In this document: positions 52,212-62,272 of the stretch, piece by piece
Numbering within the stretch: position 1 is the stretch's first letter
Layout of the letters: each line of letters begins with the position of its first letter
Origin: Alphaproteobacteria bacterium PA2
Lineage (GTDB): Bacteria; Pseudomonadota; Alphaproteobacteria; Caulobacterales; Caulobacteraceae
Length of the DNA stretch: 64,000 nt
NCBI GenBank assembly: GCA_002256425.1
Contig: NKIZ01000001.1
Location: 3,197,001-3,261,000, forward strand
Direction of reading: 5' to 3'
The notes under the pieces: generated by a model
Database searches by the model: none
The model's input: the letters and a program-made list of their open reading frames with translations, nothing else
Told to the model about the DNA's origin: nothing
Program-made: the position numbers and the translations under genes

Positions 52212-52222
52212 TTGCAATGCAA
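52212..52222. promoter_or_regulatory. Candidate operator TTGCA-A-TGCAA upstream of etfB
   Basis: A perfect short inverted repeat lies 20 bp before the etfB ATG, in the 156-bp gap shared with the divergent small membrane-protein gene. No known consensus was matched. Confidence 0.3.
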
Positions 52223-52242
52223 TTTGAGGCGCTAGGCAAGTC

Positions 52243-52992
52243 ATGAAGGTGCTCGTCCCGGTAAAGCGGGTGATCGATTATAACGTGAAGGCGCGAGTGA
52301 AGGCCGACCAGACCGGCATCGATCTCGCCAACGTCAAAATGTCGATGAACCCGTTCTGCGAAATCGCAGTCGAAGAAGCAGTCCGCCAGAAGGAAAAAGG
52401 CGTCGTGACGGAAGTCGTCGCCGTCTCCATCGGTCCGGCCCAGGCCCAGGAAACCCTGCGCACGGCCCTGGCCATGGGCGCTGACCGCGCCATCCTGATC
52501 CAGACCGATGTCGATCCTGAGCCCCTGGCGATCGCCAAGCTGCTCAAGGCCGTGATCGCCCAGGAAAATCCCGATGTGGTGATCATGGGCAAGCAGGCCA
52601 TTGATGGCGACAACAACGCCACGGGCCAGATGCTGTCGGCCATGCTGGACTGGCCCCAGGCCACCTTCGCCAACTCGATCGAACTCTCGGCTGGCAAGGC
52701 GACCGTCTGCCGCGATGTGGACGGCGGCATCCAGACCGTGGACGTGGCCCTTCCGGCCATCATCACGGCGGACCTGCGGCTCAATGAACCGCGCTACGCC
52801 TCCCTGCCCAACATCATGAAGGCCAAGAAGAAGCCGCTGGATGTCACCGATGCGGCGTCCCTTGGCGTCGACATGGCGCCGCGCCTCTCCGTGGTGAAGG
52901 TCACCGAGCCGCCGAAGCGTGGCGGTGGGATCAAGGTCGAAACGGCCGCTGATCTGGTCAACAAGCTCAAGACTGAAGCGGGGGTTCTCTAA
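52243..52992 (+). CDS. etfB: Electron transfer flavoprotein, beta subunit
   Basis: A 249-aa protein. Motifs: [20 protein letters not shown] at the N terminus, [13 protein letters not shown], and the AMP-binding segment [32 protein letters not shown]. The C-terminal [21 protein letters not shown] is the recognition loop region for acyl-CoA dehydrogenases. With EtfA it carries electrons from beta-oxidation dehydrogenases to ETF:quinone oxidoreductase. The stop overlaps the etfA start by 1 nt (TAATG). Confidence 0.96.
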   Translation: MKVLVPVKRVIDYNVKARVKADQTGIDLANVKMSMNPFCEIAVEEAVRQKEKGVVTEVVAVSIGPAQAQETLRTALAMGADRAILIQTDVDPEPLAIAKLLKAVIAQENPDVVIMGKQAIDGDNNATGQMLSAMLDWPQATFANSIELSAGKATVCRDVDGGIQTVDVALPAIITADLRLNEPRYASLPNIMKAKKKPLDVTDAASLGVDMAPRLSVVKVTEPPKRGGGIKVETAADLVNKLKTEAGVL

Positions 52993-53936
52993 TGGCCGTT
53001 CTCGTCGTCGCTGATCACGACAATGCGTCCCTGAAGGACAACACACACAAGACCGTAACCGCCGCCCTGGCCATGTCGGGAGACGTCGACATCCTGGTGG
53101 CCGGCTCCGGCGCCAAGGGCGTCGCCGACGCCGCTGCCAAGATCGCCGGTGTCCGCAAGGTCCTGCTGGCCGAAAGCGATTCCCTGGGTCAGGGCCTGGC
53201 TGAAGCCGTCGAAGCCGTCATTACGCCGCTCATGGCCAATTATGACGCCGTCCTCACCCCGGCGACCTCGCAGGGCAAGAACTTCAGCCCCCGCGTCGCC
53301 GCCAAGCTGGACGTCGCCCAGATCTCGGAAATCGTCGAAGTCGTCGACGGCTCGACCTTTGTCCGGCCGATCTACGCCGGCAACGCCCTCGAGACCGTCA
53401 AGTCTTCGGATGGCAAGAAGGTCATCACCGTCCGCGCCACCGCCTTCAAGGCGGCCGGTGAAGGCGGCTCGGCCTCGGTAGAGTCCATCGGCGCTGGTCC
53501 GGGCGCAGGCAAGACGACCTTTGTCAGCCAGCAGCTGGTCAAGTCGGCCCGTCCGGAACTGACCGCCGCGAAGATCGTGGTTTCCGGCGGTCGCGCCATG
53601 GGCTCGGCCGAGGAATTCCAGCGGGTCATCGAACCCCTGGCCGACAAGCTGGGCGCCGCCGTCGGCGCGTCCCGCGCGGCAGTCGACGCGGGCTATGCCC
53701 CCAACGACTATCAGGTTGGCCAGACCGGCAAGGTTGTGGCTCCGGAACTCTATGTCGCCATCGGCATTTCCGGCGCCATCCAGCACCTGGCCGGCATGAA
53801 GGACTCCAAGGTCATCGTCGCCATCAACAAGGACGGCGATGCGCCGATCTTCCAGGTGGCCGATTACGGCCTGGTCGCCGACTACAAGGCCGCTGTTCCT
53901 GAACTGATGGAAGCCCTGGCCGCCGCAGGCGTCTGA
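52992..53936 (+). CDS. etfA: Electron transfer flavoprotein, alpha subunit
   Basis: A 314-aa protein that binds FAD. The C-terminal FAD domain has [42 protein letters not shown], the signature [35 protein letters not shown], and [15 protein letters not shown]. The N-terminal domain opens with [13 protein letters not shown]. It is followed by a strong terminator, and the hbd gene lies 207 bp downstream. Confidence 0.96.
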   Translation: MAVLVVADHDNASLKDNTHKTVTAALAMSGDVDILVAGSGAKGVADAAAKIAGVRKVLLAESDSLGQGLAEAVEAVITPLMANYDAVLTPATSQGKNFSPRVAAKLDVAQISEIVEVVDGSTFVRPIYAGNALETVKSSDGKKVITVRATAFKAAGEGGSASVESIGAGPGAGKTTFVSQQLVKSARPELTAAKIVVSGGRAMGSAEEFQRVIEPLADKLGAAVGASRAAVDAGYAPNDYQVGQTGKVVAPELYVAIGISGAIQHLAGMKDSKVIVAINKDGDAPIFQVADYGLVADYKAAVPELMEALAAAGV

Positions 53937-53956
53937 GGCCTTTCCAGACCAGATTG

Positions 53957-53990
53957 AGAGAGCCGGGTCTTTGGGCCCGGCTCTTTTTTT
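53957..53990 (+). terminator. Intrinsic terminator of etfBA
   Basis: A perfect 9-bp stem AGAGCCGGG/CCCGGCTCT with an 8-nt loop, followed by seven T residues, 20 nt after the etfA stop codon. Confidence 0.93.
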
Positions 53991-54143
53991 GCCCGTAATC
54001 CCGGTGGCGGCGCGGCGCCCAGGACACAGTCCGGCGCCTCCTTTCCGCTGCGTTGCAGCAAATCCTTGGCGACGGCCCCTCCGCCTATGTTAGAGAACTG
54101 TCACAGGCGGCGAGATGGGCCGCCCTCTTGAGGCATTGGTCGC

Positions 54144-55022
54144 ATGGTTGATATCCGCTCGGTCGGCATTGTCGGCGCAGGTCAGATGGGTTCGGGCATT
54201 GCCCACGTGGTGGCCCTTGGGGGCTATGACGTCCACCTGCACGACGTCAGCGCAGACCGGATCGAAGCCGGCCTCAAGCAGATCGAGCGCAATATGAGCC
54301 GTCAGGTGGTGCGCGGCATCATCACACAGGAGGCCATGGACGCCGGGATCGCCCGGATCAAGGCCGCCCCTGAACTGCAGACCCTGGGCTCCACGGACCT
54401 GGCCATCGAGGCGGCCACCGAGAACGAAGAGGTCAAGAAGTCGATCTTCAAGGCCCTGACCCCCTATCTGAAGCCGGAAACCATTCTGGCCTCGAACACC
54501 TCGTCCATCTCGATTACCCGCCTGGCCTCGGCCTCGGACCGCCCGGACCGGTTCATCGGCCTGCACTTCATGAATCCCGTGCCCCTGATGAAGCTGGTGG
54601 AGATCATCCGCGGCATCGCCACCGGCGCCGCGACCTACGAGGTCGCAGTCAATTTCGCCAAGTCACTGGGCAAGACCACGGCCAATGCCGAAGACTTCCC
54701 GGCCTTCATCGTCAACCGCGTCCTGGTGCCGATGATCAATGAAGCCATCTACACCCTCTATGAAGGGGTCGGCACGGTCGACGCCATCGACACCGCCATG
54801 AAGCTGGGCGCCAACCATCCCATGGGTCCGCTGGAACTGGGCGACTTCATCGGTCTGGACACCGTCCTGTCGATCATGAACGTCCTGCACGAGGGCCTGG
54901 CCGACTCAAAGTACCGACCCTGCCCCCTGCTGACCAAGTATGTGGAAGCTGGCTGGCTGGGCCGCAAATCGGGTCGCGGCTTCTACGACTATCGCGGCGA
55001 GACCCCGATTCCGACCCGATAA
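54144..55022 (+). CDS. hbd: 3-hydroxybutyryl-CoA dehydrogenase
   Basis: A 292-aa NAD-dependent 3-hydroxyacyl-CoA dehydrogenase. The Rossmann motif is VGIVGAGQMGSGIAHVVALGG. The family signature is around DFPAFIVNRVLVPMINEAIYTLYEGVG, with the catalytic His in FIGLHFMNPVPLMKLVEII and Asn in the SNTSSISIT loop. The short length fits the PHB/butanoate-type enzyme rather than FadB fusions. Its place after etfBA suits fatty-acid or polyhydroxybutyrate metabolism. Confidence 0.95.
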   Translation: MVDIRSVGIVGAGQMGSGIAHVVALGGYDVHLHDVSADRIEAGLKQIERNMSRQVVRGIITQEAMDAGIARIKAAPELQTLGSTDLAIEAATENEEVKKSIFKALTPYLKPETILASNTSSISITRLASASDRPDRFIGLHFMNPVPLMKLVEIIRGIATGAATYEVAVNFAKSLGKTTANAEDFPAFIVNRVLVPMINEAIYTLYEGVGTVDAIDTAMKLGANHPMGPLELGDFIGLDTVLSIMNVLHEGLADSKYRPCPLLTKYVEAGWLGRKSGRGFYDYRGETPIPTR

Positions 55023-55110
55023 GGCCCGGCAGCGGGGCGTTTTCGTCTAATTGGGTCGACTTGACCAAGGTCCGTAGACGATACTGATCGCTGATTCGGA
55101 TCGGCGAAAC

Positions 55111-56379
55111 ATGCGACGCCTAACCCTGCCTCTGCTGACGGCCAGCTATGTCATACTGGCCATGATCCTGGCCCTGTTGCTGTGGCGCAACGGGGGTGGC
55201 TGGGGTGCGGGTCTTGCGGCCATGGTCGGCGCCCTCGGGCTCTGCTTCGCCTTTCACGGACTGATCAGCCGGGCCCTCGAGACCACGGCCCTGCGCGGCG
55301 AGCTGGAAGCCATCCGCGAAGCCCACCGCATTGTCATCGACCAGATGGAGCGCATGGACAGGCGTGTCTCCGAAGTGGTCGAGATCACCACCGTCGACGC
55401 CCAGCGCCGGTCAGAGGAACTGACCAGCGAGGTTCACCTGCTGGAAGACCTCGTCCAGCGCATGAGCCAGAAGCTGGAAGAGCGGCTCTCGAACCCCACC
55501 GTATCGGGCGCCCCGCGCGACTTCGACCGCAACCACCGCCAGTCCGTCGCCCTGCTGGAAACCGTTCGCCAGGCCCTGGCCGACAACCGGGTCGACCTCT
55601 ATCTCCAGCCGGTGGTGAACCTGCCCCAGCGCCGGACCGTCTTCTACGAAAGCTTCTCCCGCCTGCGGGACGAAACCGGCCGGGTGATGATGCCGGCGGA
55701 ATACCTGACCGTCGCAGAGCCTGAAGGCCTGGTCACCGCTATCGACAACCTGCTGCTCTTCCGCTGCGTGCAGATCGTTCGCCGCCTGGCCAAGACCGAC
55801 AAGAAGATCGGCATCTTCTGCAATGTCTCCATGGGCAGCCTGGGGGATGAGACCTTCTTCCCGCAGTTCCTGGAACTGCTGTCGGAGAACCGTGATCTGG
55901 CCGGCGCCCTGATCTTCGAATTCGGCCAGGCCGCCTTCGACACCCGCGGCTCGGTGGAGGCCCGCAATATGGGCAAGCTGGCCGATCTGGGCTTCCGCTT
56001 CAGCCTGGACAAGATCATCGACCTGGACCTCGACTTCCAGGACCTGGCCCGCTCGGACGTCAAGTTCATCAAGGTCGGCGCCCAGTTCCTGCTCGACCAG
56101 CTGGTTGAGACCGACGAAGGCCTGATCCTGAAGTCCCTGCCGGACCTCGCCGCCCAGGACTTCTCGGCCCTGACCCAGCGGTACGGCGTCGAGATCATCG
56201 TGGAAAAGGTCGAGGCCGAGCGCCAGATCGTCGATATTCTCGAGCTGGAAATCGGCTATGGCCAGGGTCACCTGTTCGGCGAACCCCGGCCAATCCGCGA
56301 CGCCGTCCTGGCCGAAACCACGCCGCCATCTGACTTCATGCGCCCCGCAACGCGCAAGCGGGTCGCGCGCCGCGGTTGA
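55111..56379 (+). CDS. tipF: TipF-like c-di-GMP receptor with degenerate EAL domain
   Basis: A 422-aa protein. Two N-terminal membrane helices (residues 6-25 and 31-50), a coiled coil (about 60-128, ELEAIREAHRIVIDQMERM) and an EAL domain from 145. The EAL motif is ESF (Glu180). The metal-binding residues are altered: E-x-T-E becomes FEFGQ and DDFG becomes SLDKI. The domain therefore probably binds c-di-GMP without cleaving it, as shown for TipF, which positions the flagellum in Caulobacter crescentus. Neighbours (HAD, MaoC, ribF, ileS, lspA) run in the same direction. Confidence 0.87.
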   Translation: MRRLTLPLLTASYVILAMILALLLWRNGGGWGAGLAAMVGALGLCFAFHGLISRALETTALRGELEAIREAHRIVIDQMERMDRRVSEVVEITTVDAQRRSEELTSEVHLLEDLVQRMSQKLEERLSNPTVSGAPRDFDRNHRQSVALLETVRQALADNRVDLYLQPVVNLPQRRTVFYESFSRLRDETGRVMMPAEYLTVAEPEGLVTAIDNLLLFRCVQIVRRLAKTDKKIGIFCNVSMGSLGDETFFPQFLELLSENRDLAGALIFEFGQAAFDTRGSVEARNMGKLADLGFRFSLDKIIDLDLDFQDLARSDVKFIKVGAQFLLDQLVETDEGLILKSLPDLAAQDFSALTQRYGVEIIVEKVEAERQIVDILELEIGYGQGHLFGEPRPIRDAVLAETTPPSDFMRPATRKRVARRG

Positions 56380-56410
56380 CCCCCGGCGTCCCGGCGGCTA
56401 CCGCCCCTCC

Positions 56411-57268
56411 ATGACGACGCTGATCTCCGGACTGTCCGCCCTCGCTGACCGCTATGATGTGGTGCTCTCTGACGTCTGGGGGGTGATCCACAATGGCCGG
56501 GAAAGCTTCCCCGAGCCCTGCGCGGCCCTGGCCCGCTGGGGCGCCGAGCGCGGCCCCATGGTGCTGATCTCCAACGCCCCCCGACCGGCGGCGGCTGTAG
56601 TTTCCCAGCTGGACGAGCTGGGTGTGCCCCGCGCAACCTGGCAGGCCTTTGTGACCTCAGGCGATGCAACCCGCACCCTGCTGGCCCCCCGGGCGCCAGG
56701 CCCTGCCTGGGCCATTGGTCCAGAGCGCGCCCAGACCCTCTATACGGGCCTTGGCCTGGAATTCGCCGATCTGGAAAACTCTGCCTTTATCGCCCTCACC
56801 GGCCCCTATGATGACGAGACCGAGACGCCGGAGGACTACCGCGCCCGCTTCGAAGTCGCCGTAGCCCGGGGCATGCCGATGATTTGCGCCAACCCCGACA
56901 TTGTCGTCCAGCGCGGGGACAAGCTGATCTATTGCGGCGGCGCCTTGGCCCAACTTTACGAACAGATGGGCGGCGAGGTCTTCATGGCAGGCAAGCCCCA
57001 CGCCCCGATCTATGACCTCTGTCTGGTCGAAGCCGAACGCCTGCTGGGCCGCCCGGTGGACCGCAGCCGCGTCCTCTGCATCGGCGATGGCCTGCCAACG
57101 GACATCAAGGGCGCCAATGACCAGGGCCTGGACGTCCTGTTCATCGCCAGCGGCATTCATGGCGGCGAGACCCTGGGGCCTGACGGGCTCAATCTTGAGG
57201 CCGTGAATGGTCTGTTGAACCAGGCCGGGGCTCGCGCCACCTACGCCATGGCGGATCTGGCCTGGTAG
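56411..57268 (+). CDS. TIGR01459-type HAD-family hydrolase
   Basis: A 285-aa HAD-IIA hydrolase (NagD/PGP-like cap C2). Motif I is VVLSDVWGVIHNGRE, with nucleophile Asp, but the second Asp of DxD is replaced by Trp (DVW). Motif II is VLISNAPRP, the Lys is in MAGKPHAPIYDL, and motif III VLCIGDGLPTDIKGAND. The DVWG variant is characteristic of this alphaproteobacterial subfamily. The substrate is unknown. It lies 31 bp after tipF. Confidence 0.88.
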   Translation: MTTLISGLSALADRYDVVLSDVWGVIHNGRESFPEPCAALARWGAERGPMVLISNAPRPAAAVVSQLDELGVPRATWQAFVTSGDATRTLLAPRAPGPAWAIGPERAQTLYTGLGLEFADLENSAFIALTGPYDDETETPEDYRARFEVAVARGMPMICANPDIVVQRGDKLIYCGGALAQLYEQMGGEVFMAGKPHAPIYDLCLVEAERLLGRPVDRSRVLCIGDGLPTDIKGANDQGLDVLFIASGIHGGETLGPDGLNLEAVNGLLNQAGARATYAMADLAW

Positions 57269-57312
57269 CGTCAGGCCGCGCCAGACGGTATGAAGCGGAA
57301 GAGAATTCGGGG

Positions 57313-57753
57313 GTGACCGTGCAGGGATTGTTTTTCGAGGATCTGAGCCTGGGACAGAGCGCCCAGATGAGCAAGATCGTCACCGCCTCCGATATCGAAG
57401 CCTTCGCCGCCGTCTCCGGCGACGTCAATCCGGTCCATCTGGATGAAGCCTATGCCCGGACTACACCCTTCCAGGGCCGCATCGCCCACGGCATGCTGTC
57501 GGGCGCCTATATCTCGGCGGTGATCGGCACCAGATTGCCGGGGCCCGGCGCAATCTATCTGTCCCAGAGCCTGAAATTCCGCCGCCCGGTGAAGATCGGC
57601 GACGCTGTCGTCGCCACGGTCACGGTTTCGGCCCTGGATGAGCGCCGGGGCCATGTCACCTTCGTCACCACCTGCCAGGTCGACGGCAAGACCGTCGTCG
57701 AAGGCGAGGCCGTCATCATGGCTCCCCGCCGGACACCAGCTGAAGGCCGCTGA
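57313..57753 (+). CDS. MaoC-like hot-dog (R)-hydratase
   Basis: A 146-aa single hot-dog domain. The hydratase-2 motif is DVNPVHLDEAYA, then FQGRIAHGML: the catalytic Asp and His are both present. It probably hydrates enoyl-CoA to (R)-3-hydroxyacyl-CoA, as PhaJ does. The start is a GTG at 57313 and the ribF ATG follows 4 bp after the stop. Confidence 0.9.
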   Translation: MTVQGLFFEDLSLGQSAQMSKIVTASDIEAFAAVSGDVNPVHLDEAYARTTPFQGRIAHGMLSGAYISAVIGTRLPGPGAIYLSQSLKFRRPVKIGDAVVATVTVSALDERRGHVTFVTTCQVDGKTVVEGEAVIMAPRRTPAEGR

Positions 57754-57757
57754 GCCC

Positions 57758-58699
57758 ATGCGGATTGTCCGAAGCTGGAAGGAACTTGCCGACGCCGATC
57801 GCGGCGCCTCGGTGGCTCTGGGTAATTTTGACGGCGTACACAAGGGCCATCAGAGCGTCATCGCCCTGGCTGCAGAGGCGGCGAGGGCGACCGGCGCCCC
57901 CCTGGGCGTGATCAGCTTCAATCCCCACCCCCGCCGGATCTTCCAGCCCGACGCCCCGGCCTTCCGCCTCATGAACCTGGACCAGCAGGCCAAGGCCCTG
58001 GCCGACCTCGGCGTGGACATCTTCTACATCCTGCCCTTCGACCTCGAGATGGAACATCTGAGCGATCGGGACTTCGCCCAGAAGGTTTTGCACGACGGCC
58101 TTGGGGTAAGTCACGTCAGTGTCGGTTTCGACATCTCGTTCGGGAAGGGCCGCACCGGCAGTCCCCAATCCATGAGCGCCTATGGCGCCGAGATGGGCTT
58201 TGGGGTTTCCATCGCCCAGCCGGCGGGGCCTGCGGGCTCCAAGTATTCCTCAACCGCGATCCGGACCGCCCTGCGGGAAGGCAGGCCGGATGAGGCGGCA
58301 GAGATCCTCGGCCGTCCCTTCGCCATTCGCGGGCCCGTCGAACGGGGTCGGCAGCTGGGCCGGACCATCGGCTTTCCCACCGCCAATGTCGCCCTGGCCG
58401 ACTATGTCGGGCCCCGCTTCGGCGTCTACGCCACCCGCACCCGCCTGCCCGATGGCCGTGAGGTTCCCGGGGTCGCCAACATCGGCGTCAATCCGACCAT
58501 TGAGGGCGAGATCGCGCCTCGCCTGGAGGTCTGGCTCTTCGACTTCGATGAAGACATCTATGACCAGGTCATCGAGACCGACCTGGTAGCCTTCCTGCGG
58601 GACGAAGCCAAGTTCGACGGTCTGGAGACCATGACCGCCCAGATCCACAAGGACGCCGACGAGGCGCGGGCCCTGCTGACGGCCTCGAAAAACCGCTAG
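57758..58699 (+). CDS. ribF: Bifunctional riboflavin kinase / FAD synthetase
   Basis: A 313-aa protein. The N-terminal nucleotidyltransferase has GNFDGVHKGHQSVI and SFNPHPRRIF, then VGFDISFGKGRTG and YSSTAIRTALREG. The C-terminal riboflavin kinase domain has GRTIGFPTANV, GVANIGVNPTI and the LEVWLFDFDEDIYDQ segment. It makes FMN and FAD from riboflavin. The gene order ribF-ileS-lspA is widely conserved in proteobacteria. Confidence 0.95.
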   Translation: MRIVRSWKELADADRGASVALGNFDGVHKGHQSVIALAAEAARATGAPLGVISFNPHPRRIFQPDAPAFRLMNLDQQAKALADLGVDIFYILPFDLEMEHLSDRDFAQKVLHDGLGVSHVSVGFDISFGKGRTGSPQSMSAYGAEMGFGVSIAQPAGPAGSKYSSTAIRTALREGRPDEAAEILGRPFAIRGPVERGRQLGRTIGFPTANVALADYVGPRFGVYATRTRLPDGREVPGVANIGVNPTIEGEIAPRLEVWLFDFDEDIYDQVIETDLVAFLRDEAKFDGLETMTAQIHKDADEARALLTASKNR

Positions 58700-58854
58700 G
58701 GCTTGGGTTCCCGCCCGGCCTCTGCTACAGCCCCGCCATGATTTTGGTTCGGACAGGTCAGCGAATTCGTCGCCCGGCGTGACGCCGTCGGACATAGTTC
58801 CAGCGCGCGCCGGGTTTCCCGCACCCCATTCTCCGAGACCGGTTGGAAAGTCCC

Positions 58855-61782
58855 ATGGCCGACGACGCTGACAAGCCCACACGCGATTATCGCGAAACCG
58901 TATTCCTCCCCGACACCCCCTTCCCCATGCGGGCGGGGCTGCCGCAGAAGGAGCCCGAGACCCTGGCCCGCTGGGAAGCGGCGGATCTCTACAACACCAT
59001 CCGCAAGGACCGTCAGGGCCGCGGCGCGCCCCTGTTCGTCCTGCACGACGGCCCGCCCTACGCCAATGGCGCCATCCACATCGGCCACTCCCTGCAGAAG
59101 ACCCTGAAGGACTTCGTGGTCCGTTCGCGGTTCGCCCTGGGCTATGACGTGGACTATGTCCCCGGCTGGGATTGTCACGGCCTGCCCATCGAGTGGAAGA
59201 TCGAGGAAGAGCTGCGCGCCAAGGGTCGCCGCAAGGACGAGGTCTCCAAGGCCGAGTTCCGCTCCCTATGCCGCACCTATGCCGACCACTGGATCGGCGT
59301 GCAGATGGACGGCTTCAAGCGCCTGGGCGTCCTGGGCGACTGGGCCAACCGCTATGCGACCATGGACTATGGCAGCGAGGCCACCATCGTCGCCGAGTTC
59401 CACAAGTTCATGATGAGCGGCCAGCTCTATCGCGGCTCCAAGCCGGTCATGTGGAGCCCCGTTGAGCGCACCGCCCTGGCCGACGCCGAGGTGGAGTATC
59501 ACGACCACAACAGCCCGACCGTCTGGGTGAAGTTCCCGGTCGTCGAAGGCCCCAATGACGCCAGCGTGGTCATCTGGACCACCACCCCCTGGACCATCCC
59601 GGCCAACCGGGCGATCAGCTTCTCGGAAAAGATCAGCTATGGCCTCTATGAGGTCTCGGCCATGGAGACGGGGCTGGAATTCGAACCCTGGGCCAAGGCT
59701 GGCGACCGCCTGATCGTCGCCGACAAGCTGGCCGATGACGTGGCGAAATCCGCGAAGATCGCCGCCTGGACCCGACTGGACGCCGTCGATCCAACCGGCA
59801 TGGTCTGCGCCCATCCCCTGGCGACCTTCGACTCCTACTACGGCTTCAAGGTGCCCCTGCTGGAAGGCGACCATGTCACCGACGACGCCGGCACGGGCTT
59901 TGTCCACACTGCGCCTGGCCACGGCCAGGACGACTACCTGATCTGGCTCAAGCGCCGGGCCGACCTGGAAGCCCTGGGGGTTGATCCGACCATCCCCGAA
60001 ACCGTGGATCCGGACGGCGCCTATTATCCCCACGTCGCCCTGTTTGCGGACCTGAAGGTTCTGGAAACCGAGGGCAAGAAGTCGGGCAAGTTCGGCCCCG
60101 CCAACCCGGCGGTGATGGACAAGCTGATCGAGGCCGGAAACCTGCTGGCCCGGGGACGGACCGAGCACTCCTATCCGCACTCCTGGCGGTCCAAGGCGCC
60201 GGTCATCTTCCGCAATACGCCCCAGTGGTTCATCCGCATGGACCAGCCGATCGATACCCCGGCCCACGGCGGCAAGACCCTGCGCGAGACGGCCCTGGCC
60301 GCCATAGCCGCCACAGCCTTCCATCCTGAAGCCGGGCGTAACCGCATCCGCTCCATGGTCGAGAGCCGCCCCGACTGGCTGATCAGCCGTCAGCGGGCCT
60401 GGGGCGCGCCCCTGGCCATGTTCGTCGACAAGACCACCGGTCAGCCCCTGCTGGACAAGGCGGTCAATGAACGGATCATCGACCTGATCAACAAGGAAGG
60501 CGCCGACGCCTGGTTCGCCCGGCCGGTCACCGACTTCCTGGGCGACCATGATCCCGAGGCCTATGAGAAGATCGAAGACATCCTCGATGTCTGGTTCGAC
60601 TCAGGCTCGACCCACGCCTTCACCCTGGAAGGCCGCGAGCACACCCGCTGGCCCGCCGACCTCTATCTGGAAGGCTCGGACCAGCATCGTGGCTGGTTCC
60701 AGTCCAGCCTGCTGGAAAGCTCGGGCACCCGGGGCCGCGCGCCTTACAACGCCGTTCTGACGCATGGCTTCACCATGGATGAGAACGGCGAGAAGATGTC
60801 CAAGTCCAAGGGCAATGTCCTGGACCCGGCCAACGTCATCCGCGAGAGCGGCGCCGAGATCATCCGTCTGTGGGTGGCTATGGTCGACTATTCCGACGAC
60901 CAGAGGATCGGCAAGACCATCCTCAACACCACCACCGACGCCTATCGCAAGCTGCGCAATACGGTGCGCTATCTGCTGGGCGCCCTGGCCGGGTTTGATG
61001 AGTCCGAACAGGTCGCACTGGAAGACATGCCGCCCCTGGAGCGGTTCATCCTGCACCGTCTGCACGAGCTGGATGGCCAGGTCCGCACGGCCTATGACGC
61101 CTTCCTGTTCCAGGACGTGATCCGGCCCCTGATGGAATTCTGTCAGGTGGAGCTGTCCTCCCTGTTCTTCGACATCCGCCGGGACGCGCTCTATTGCGAC
61201 CAGCCGACCTCGCTGAAGCGCCGGGCCGCCCGGACGGTCATGAACGCCGTCTTTGAACGCCTGACCATCTGGCTCTCCCCCCTGGTTCCCTTCACCATGG
61301 AAGAGGCCTGGACGACCCGTTACCCGGACGCTGTGTCCAATTCCCTGCGCGTCTTCCCGGAGACCCCGGCCAGCTGGGCCAATCCGGCCGAGGCCGGGCG
61401 TTGGGCGAAGATCCAGTCCGTCACCTCCGTAGTGACTGGCGCCCTGGAAATCGAACGTCGTGAGAAGCGCATGGGCGCCGCCCTCGAAGCCGCCCCCCGG
61501 GTGCATATCAGCCAGGCTGACCTGCTGGCGGCCTTTGACGGCCTCGACGCCGCAGAGCTGTTCCGCACCAGCCAGGCCACTCTGGTCGCCGGCGAGGGAC
61601 CAGCTTCGGCCTTCCGCCTGTCTGAGTCGCCGGGCGTCACTGTAGAGCCCCTGAAGGCCGAAGGCCGCAAGTGCGCCCGGTCCTGGCGCATCCTGCCCGA
61701 GGTTGGACAGGACGCCCGCTATCCGGACCTGTCCCTGCGGGACGCCGAGGCCGTCGCCGCCTGGGACGCCGCCCGTGGCTAA
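58855..61782 (+). CDS. ileS: Isoleucyl-tRNA synthetase
   Basis: A 975-aa class I synthetase. The HIGH motif is NGAIHIGHSLQK, the KMSKS motif GEKMSKSKGN; the editing domain (CP1) includes VIWTTTPWTIPANRAI and GTGFVHTAPGHGQDD. The C-terminal zinc knuckle of E. coli IleRS (two CxxC pairs) is mostly lost: only RKCARSWRILPEVG remains and the second Cys pair is absent. The start at ATG 58855 is preferred; TTG 58843 is an in-frame alternative. It overlaps lspA by 8 bp. Confidence 0.96.
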   Translation: MADDADKPTRDYRETVFLPDTPFPMRAGLPQKEPETLARWEAADLYNTIRKDRQGRGAPLFVLHDGPPYANGAIHIGHSLQKTLKDFVVRSRFALGYDVDYVPGWDCHGLPIEWKIEEELRAKGRRKDEVSKAEFRSLCRTYADHWIGVQMDGFKRLGVLGDWANRYATMDYGSEATIVAEFHKFMMSGQLYRGSKPVMWSPVERTALADAEVEYHDHNSPTVWVKFPVVEGPNDASVVIWTTTPWTIPANRAISFSEKISYGLYEVSAMETGLEFEPWAKAGDRLIVADKLADDVAKSAKIAAWTRLDAVDPTGMVCAHPLATFDSYYGFKVPLLEGDHVTDDAGTGFVHTAPGHGQDDYLIWLKRRADLEALGVDPTIPETVDPDGAYYPHVALFADLKVLETEGKKSGKFGPANPAVMDKLIEAGNLLARGRTEHSYPHSWRSKAPVIFRNTPQWFIRMDQPIDTPAHGGKTLRETALAAIAATAFHPEAGRNRIRSMVESRPDWLISRQRAWGAPLAMFVDKTTGQPLLDKAVNERIIDLINKEGADAWFARPVTDFLGDHDPEAYEKIEDILDVWFDSGSTHAFTLEGREHTRWPADLYLEGSDQHRGWFQSSLLESSGTRGRAPYNAVLTHGFTMDENGEKMSKSKGNVLDPANVIRESGAEIIRLWVAMVDYSDDQRIGKTILNTTTDAYRKLRNTVRYLLGALAGFDESEQVALEDMPPLERFILHRLHELDGQVRTAYDAFLFQDVIRPLMEFCQVELSSLFFDIRRDALYCDQPTSLKRRAARTVMNAVFERLTIWLSPLVPFTMEEAWTTRYPDAVSNSLRVFPETPASWANPAEAGRWAKIQSVTSVVTGALEIERREKRMGAALEAAPRVHISQADLLAAFDGLDAAELFRTSQATLVAGEGPASAFRLSESPGVTVEPLKAEGRKCARSWRILPEVGQDARYPDLSLRDAEAVAAWDAARG

Positions 61783-62272
61783 TCCGGTCGGAACCCGGAT
61801 CGGCGGAATGGGTCTGGTTCTGGCGGCAGGGATCCTGATCGCTGATCAGGCGAGCAAGGCCGCCTTCCTGAATCTCGGCCTGCTGGAGGGCATGTCCCGT
61901 CCCCTGTTTGGCCCCTTCAACCTGACCATGGTCTGGAACAAGGGAATCAGCTTCGGCCTTCTGAGCGCCCATCACGATCTGGCGCGCTGGGCCCTGACCC
62001 TGTTCGCCATGGCCGTGGCGATCTTCCTGGGCTCCATGTTGCGGACAGCTGACCGTCGTCTCCTGGCCATTGGTCTGGGCCTGGTCATGGGCGGCGCCAT
62101 CGGCAACGCCATCGACCGGATCCGATTCGGCGCCGTGGTGGATTTCTTCGACGCCACCAGCCTGATGTTTCCGTGGATCTTCAATCTGGCCGACAGCGCC
62201 ATAACCATCGGCGTGATCTTCCTGCTGCTGGATTCCCTGCTTCACAAACCGGACGCACCCGGGGCGGACTGA
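61775..62272 (+). CDS. lspA: Lipoprotein signal peptidase (signal peptidase II)
   Basis: A 165-aa inner-membrane aspartyl protease with four helices. The catalytic Asp residues are in GNAIDRIRFGAVVDFFD and FNLADSAITIG; MVWNKGISFGLL is the conserved substrate-lid Asn region. The start is a GTG inside the last codons of ileS. It processes prolipoproteins such as the DUF3035 lipoprotein encoded next and the LptM-like protein at 13.2 kb. Confidence 0.95.
   Translation: MANPVGTRIGGMGLVLAAGILIADQASKAAFLNLGLLEGMSRPLFGPFNLTMVWNKGISFGLLSAHHDLARWALTLFAMAVAIFLGSMLRTADRRLLAIGLGLVMGGAIGNAIDRIRFGAVVDFFDATSLMFPWIFNLADSAITIGVIFLLLDSLLHKPDAPGAD

Noticed and set aside
55111-56379. EAL protein considered as an active c-di-GMP phosphodiesterase
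   Set aside because: Key metal-binding residues are replaced (EAL to ESF, E-x-T-E to FEFGQ, DDFG to SLDKI), which fits the TipF receptor type.
59266-60549. 427-codon open frame antisense to ileS
   Set aside because: ileS with HIGH and KMSKS motifs covers this DNA; the reverse frame has no features.
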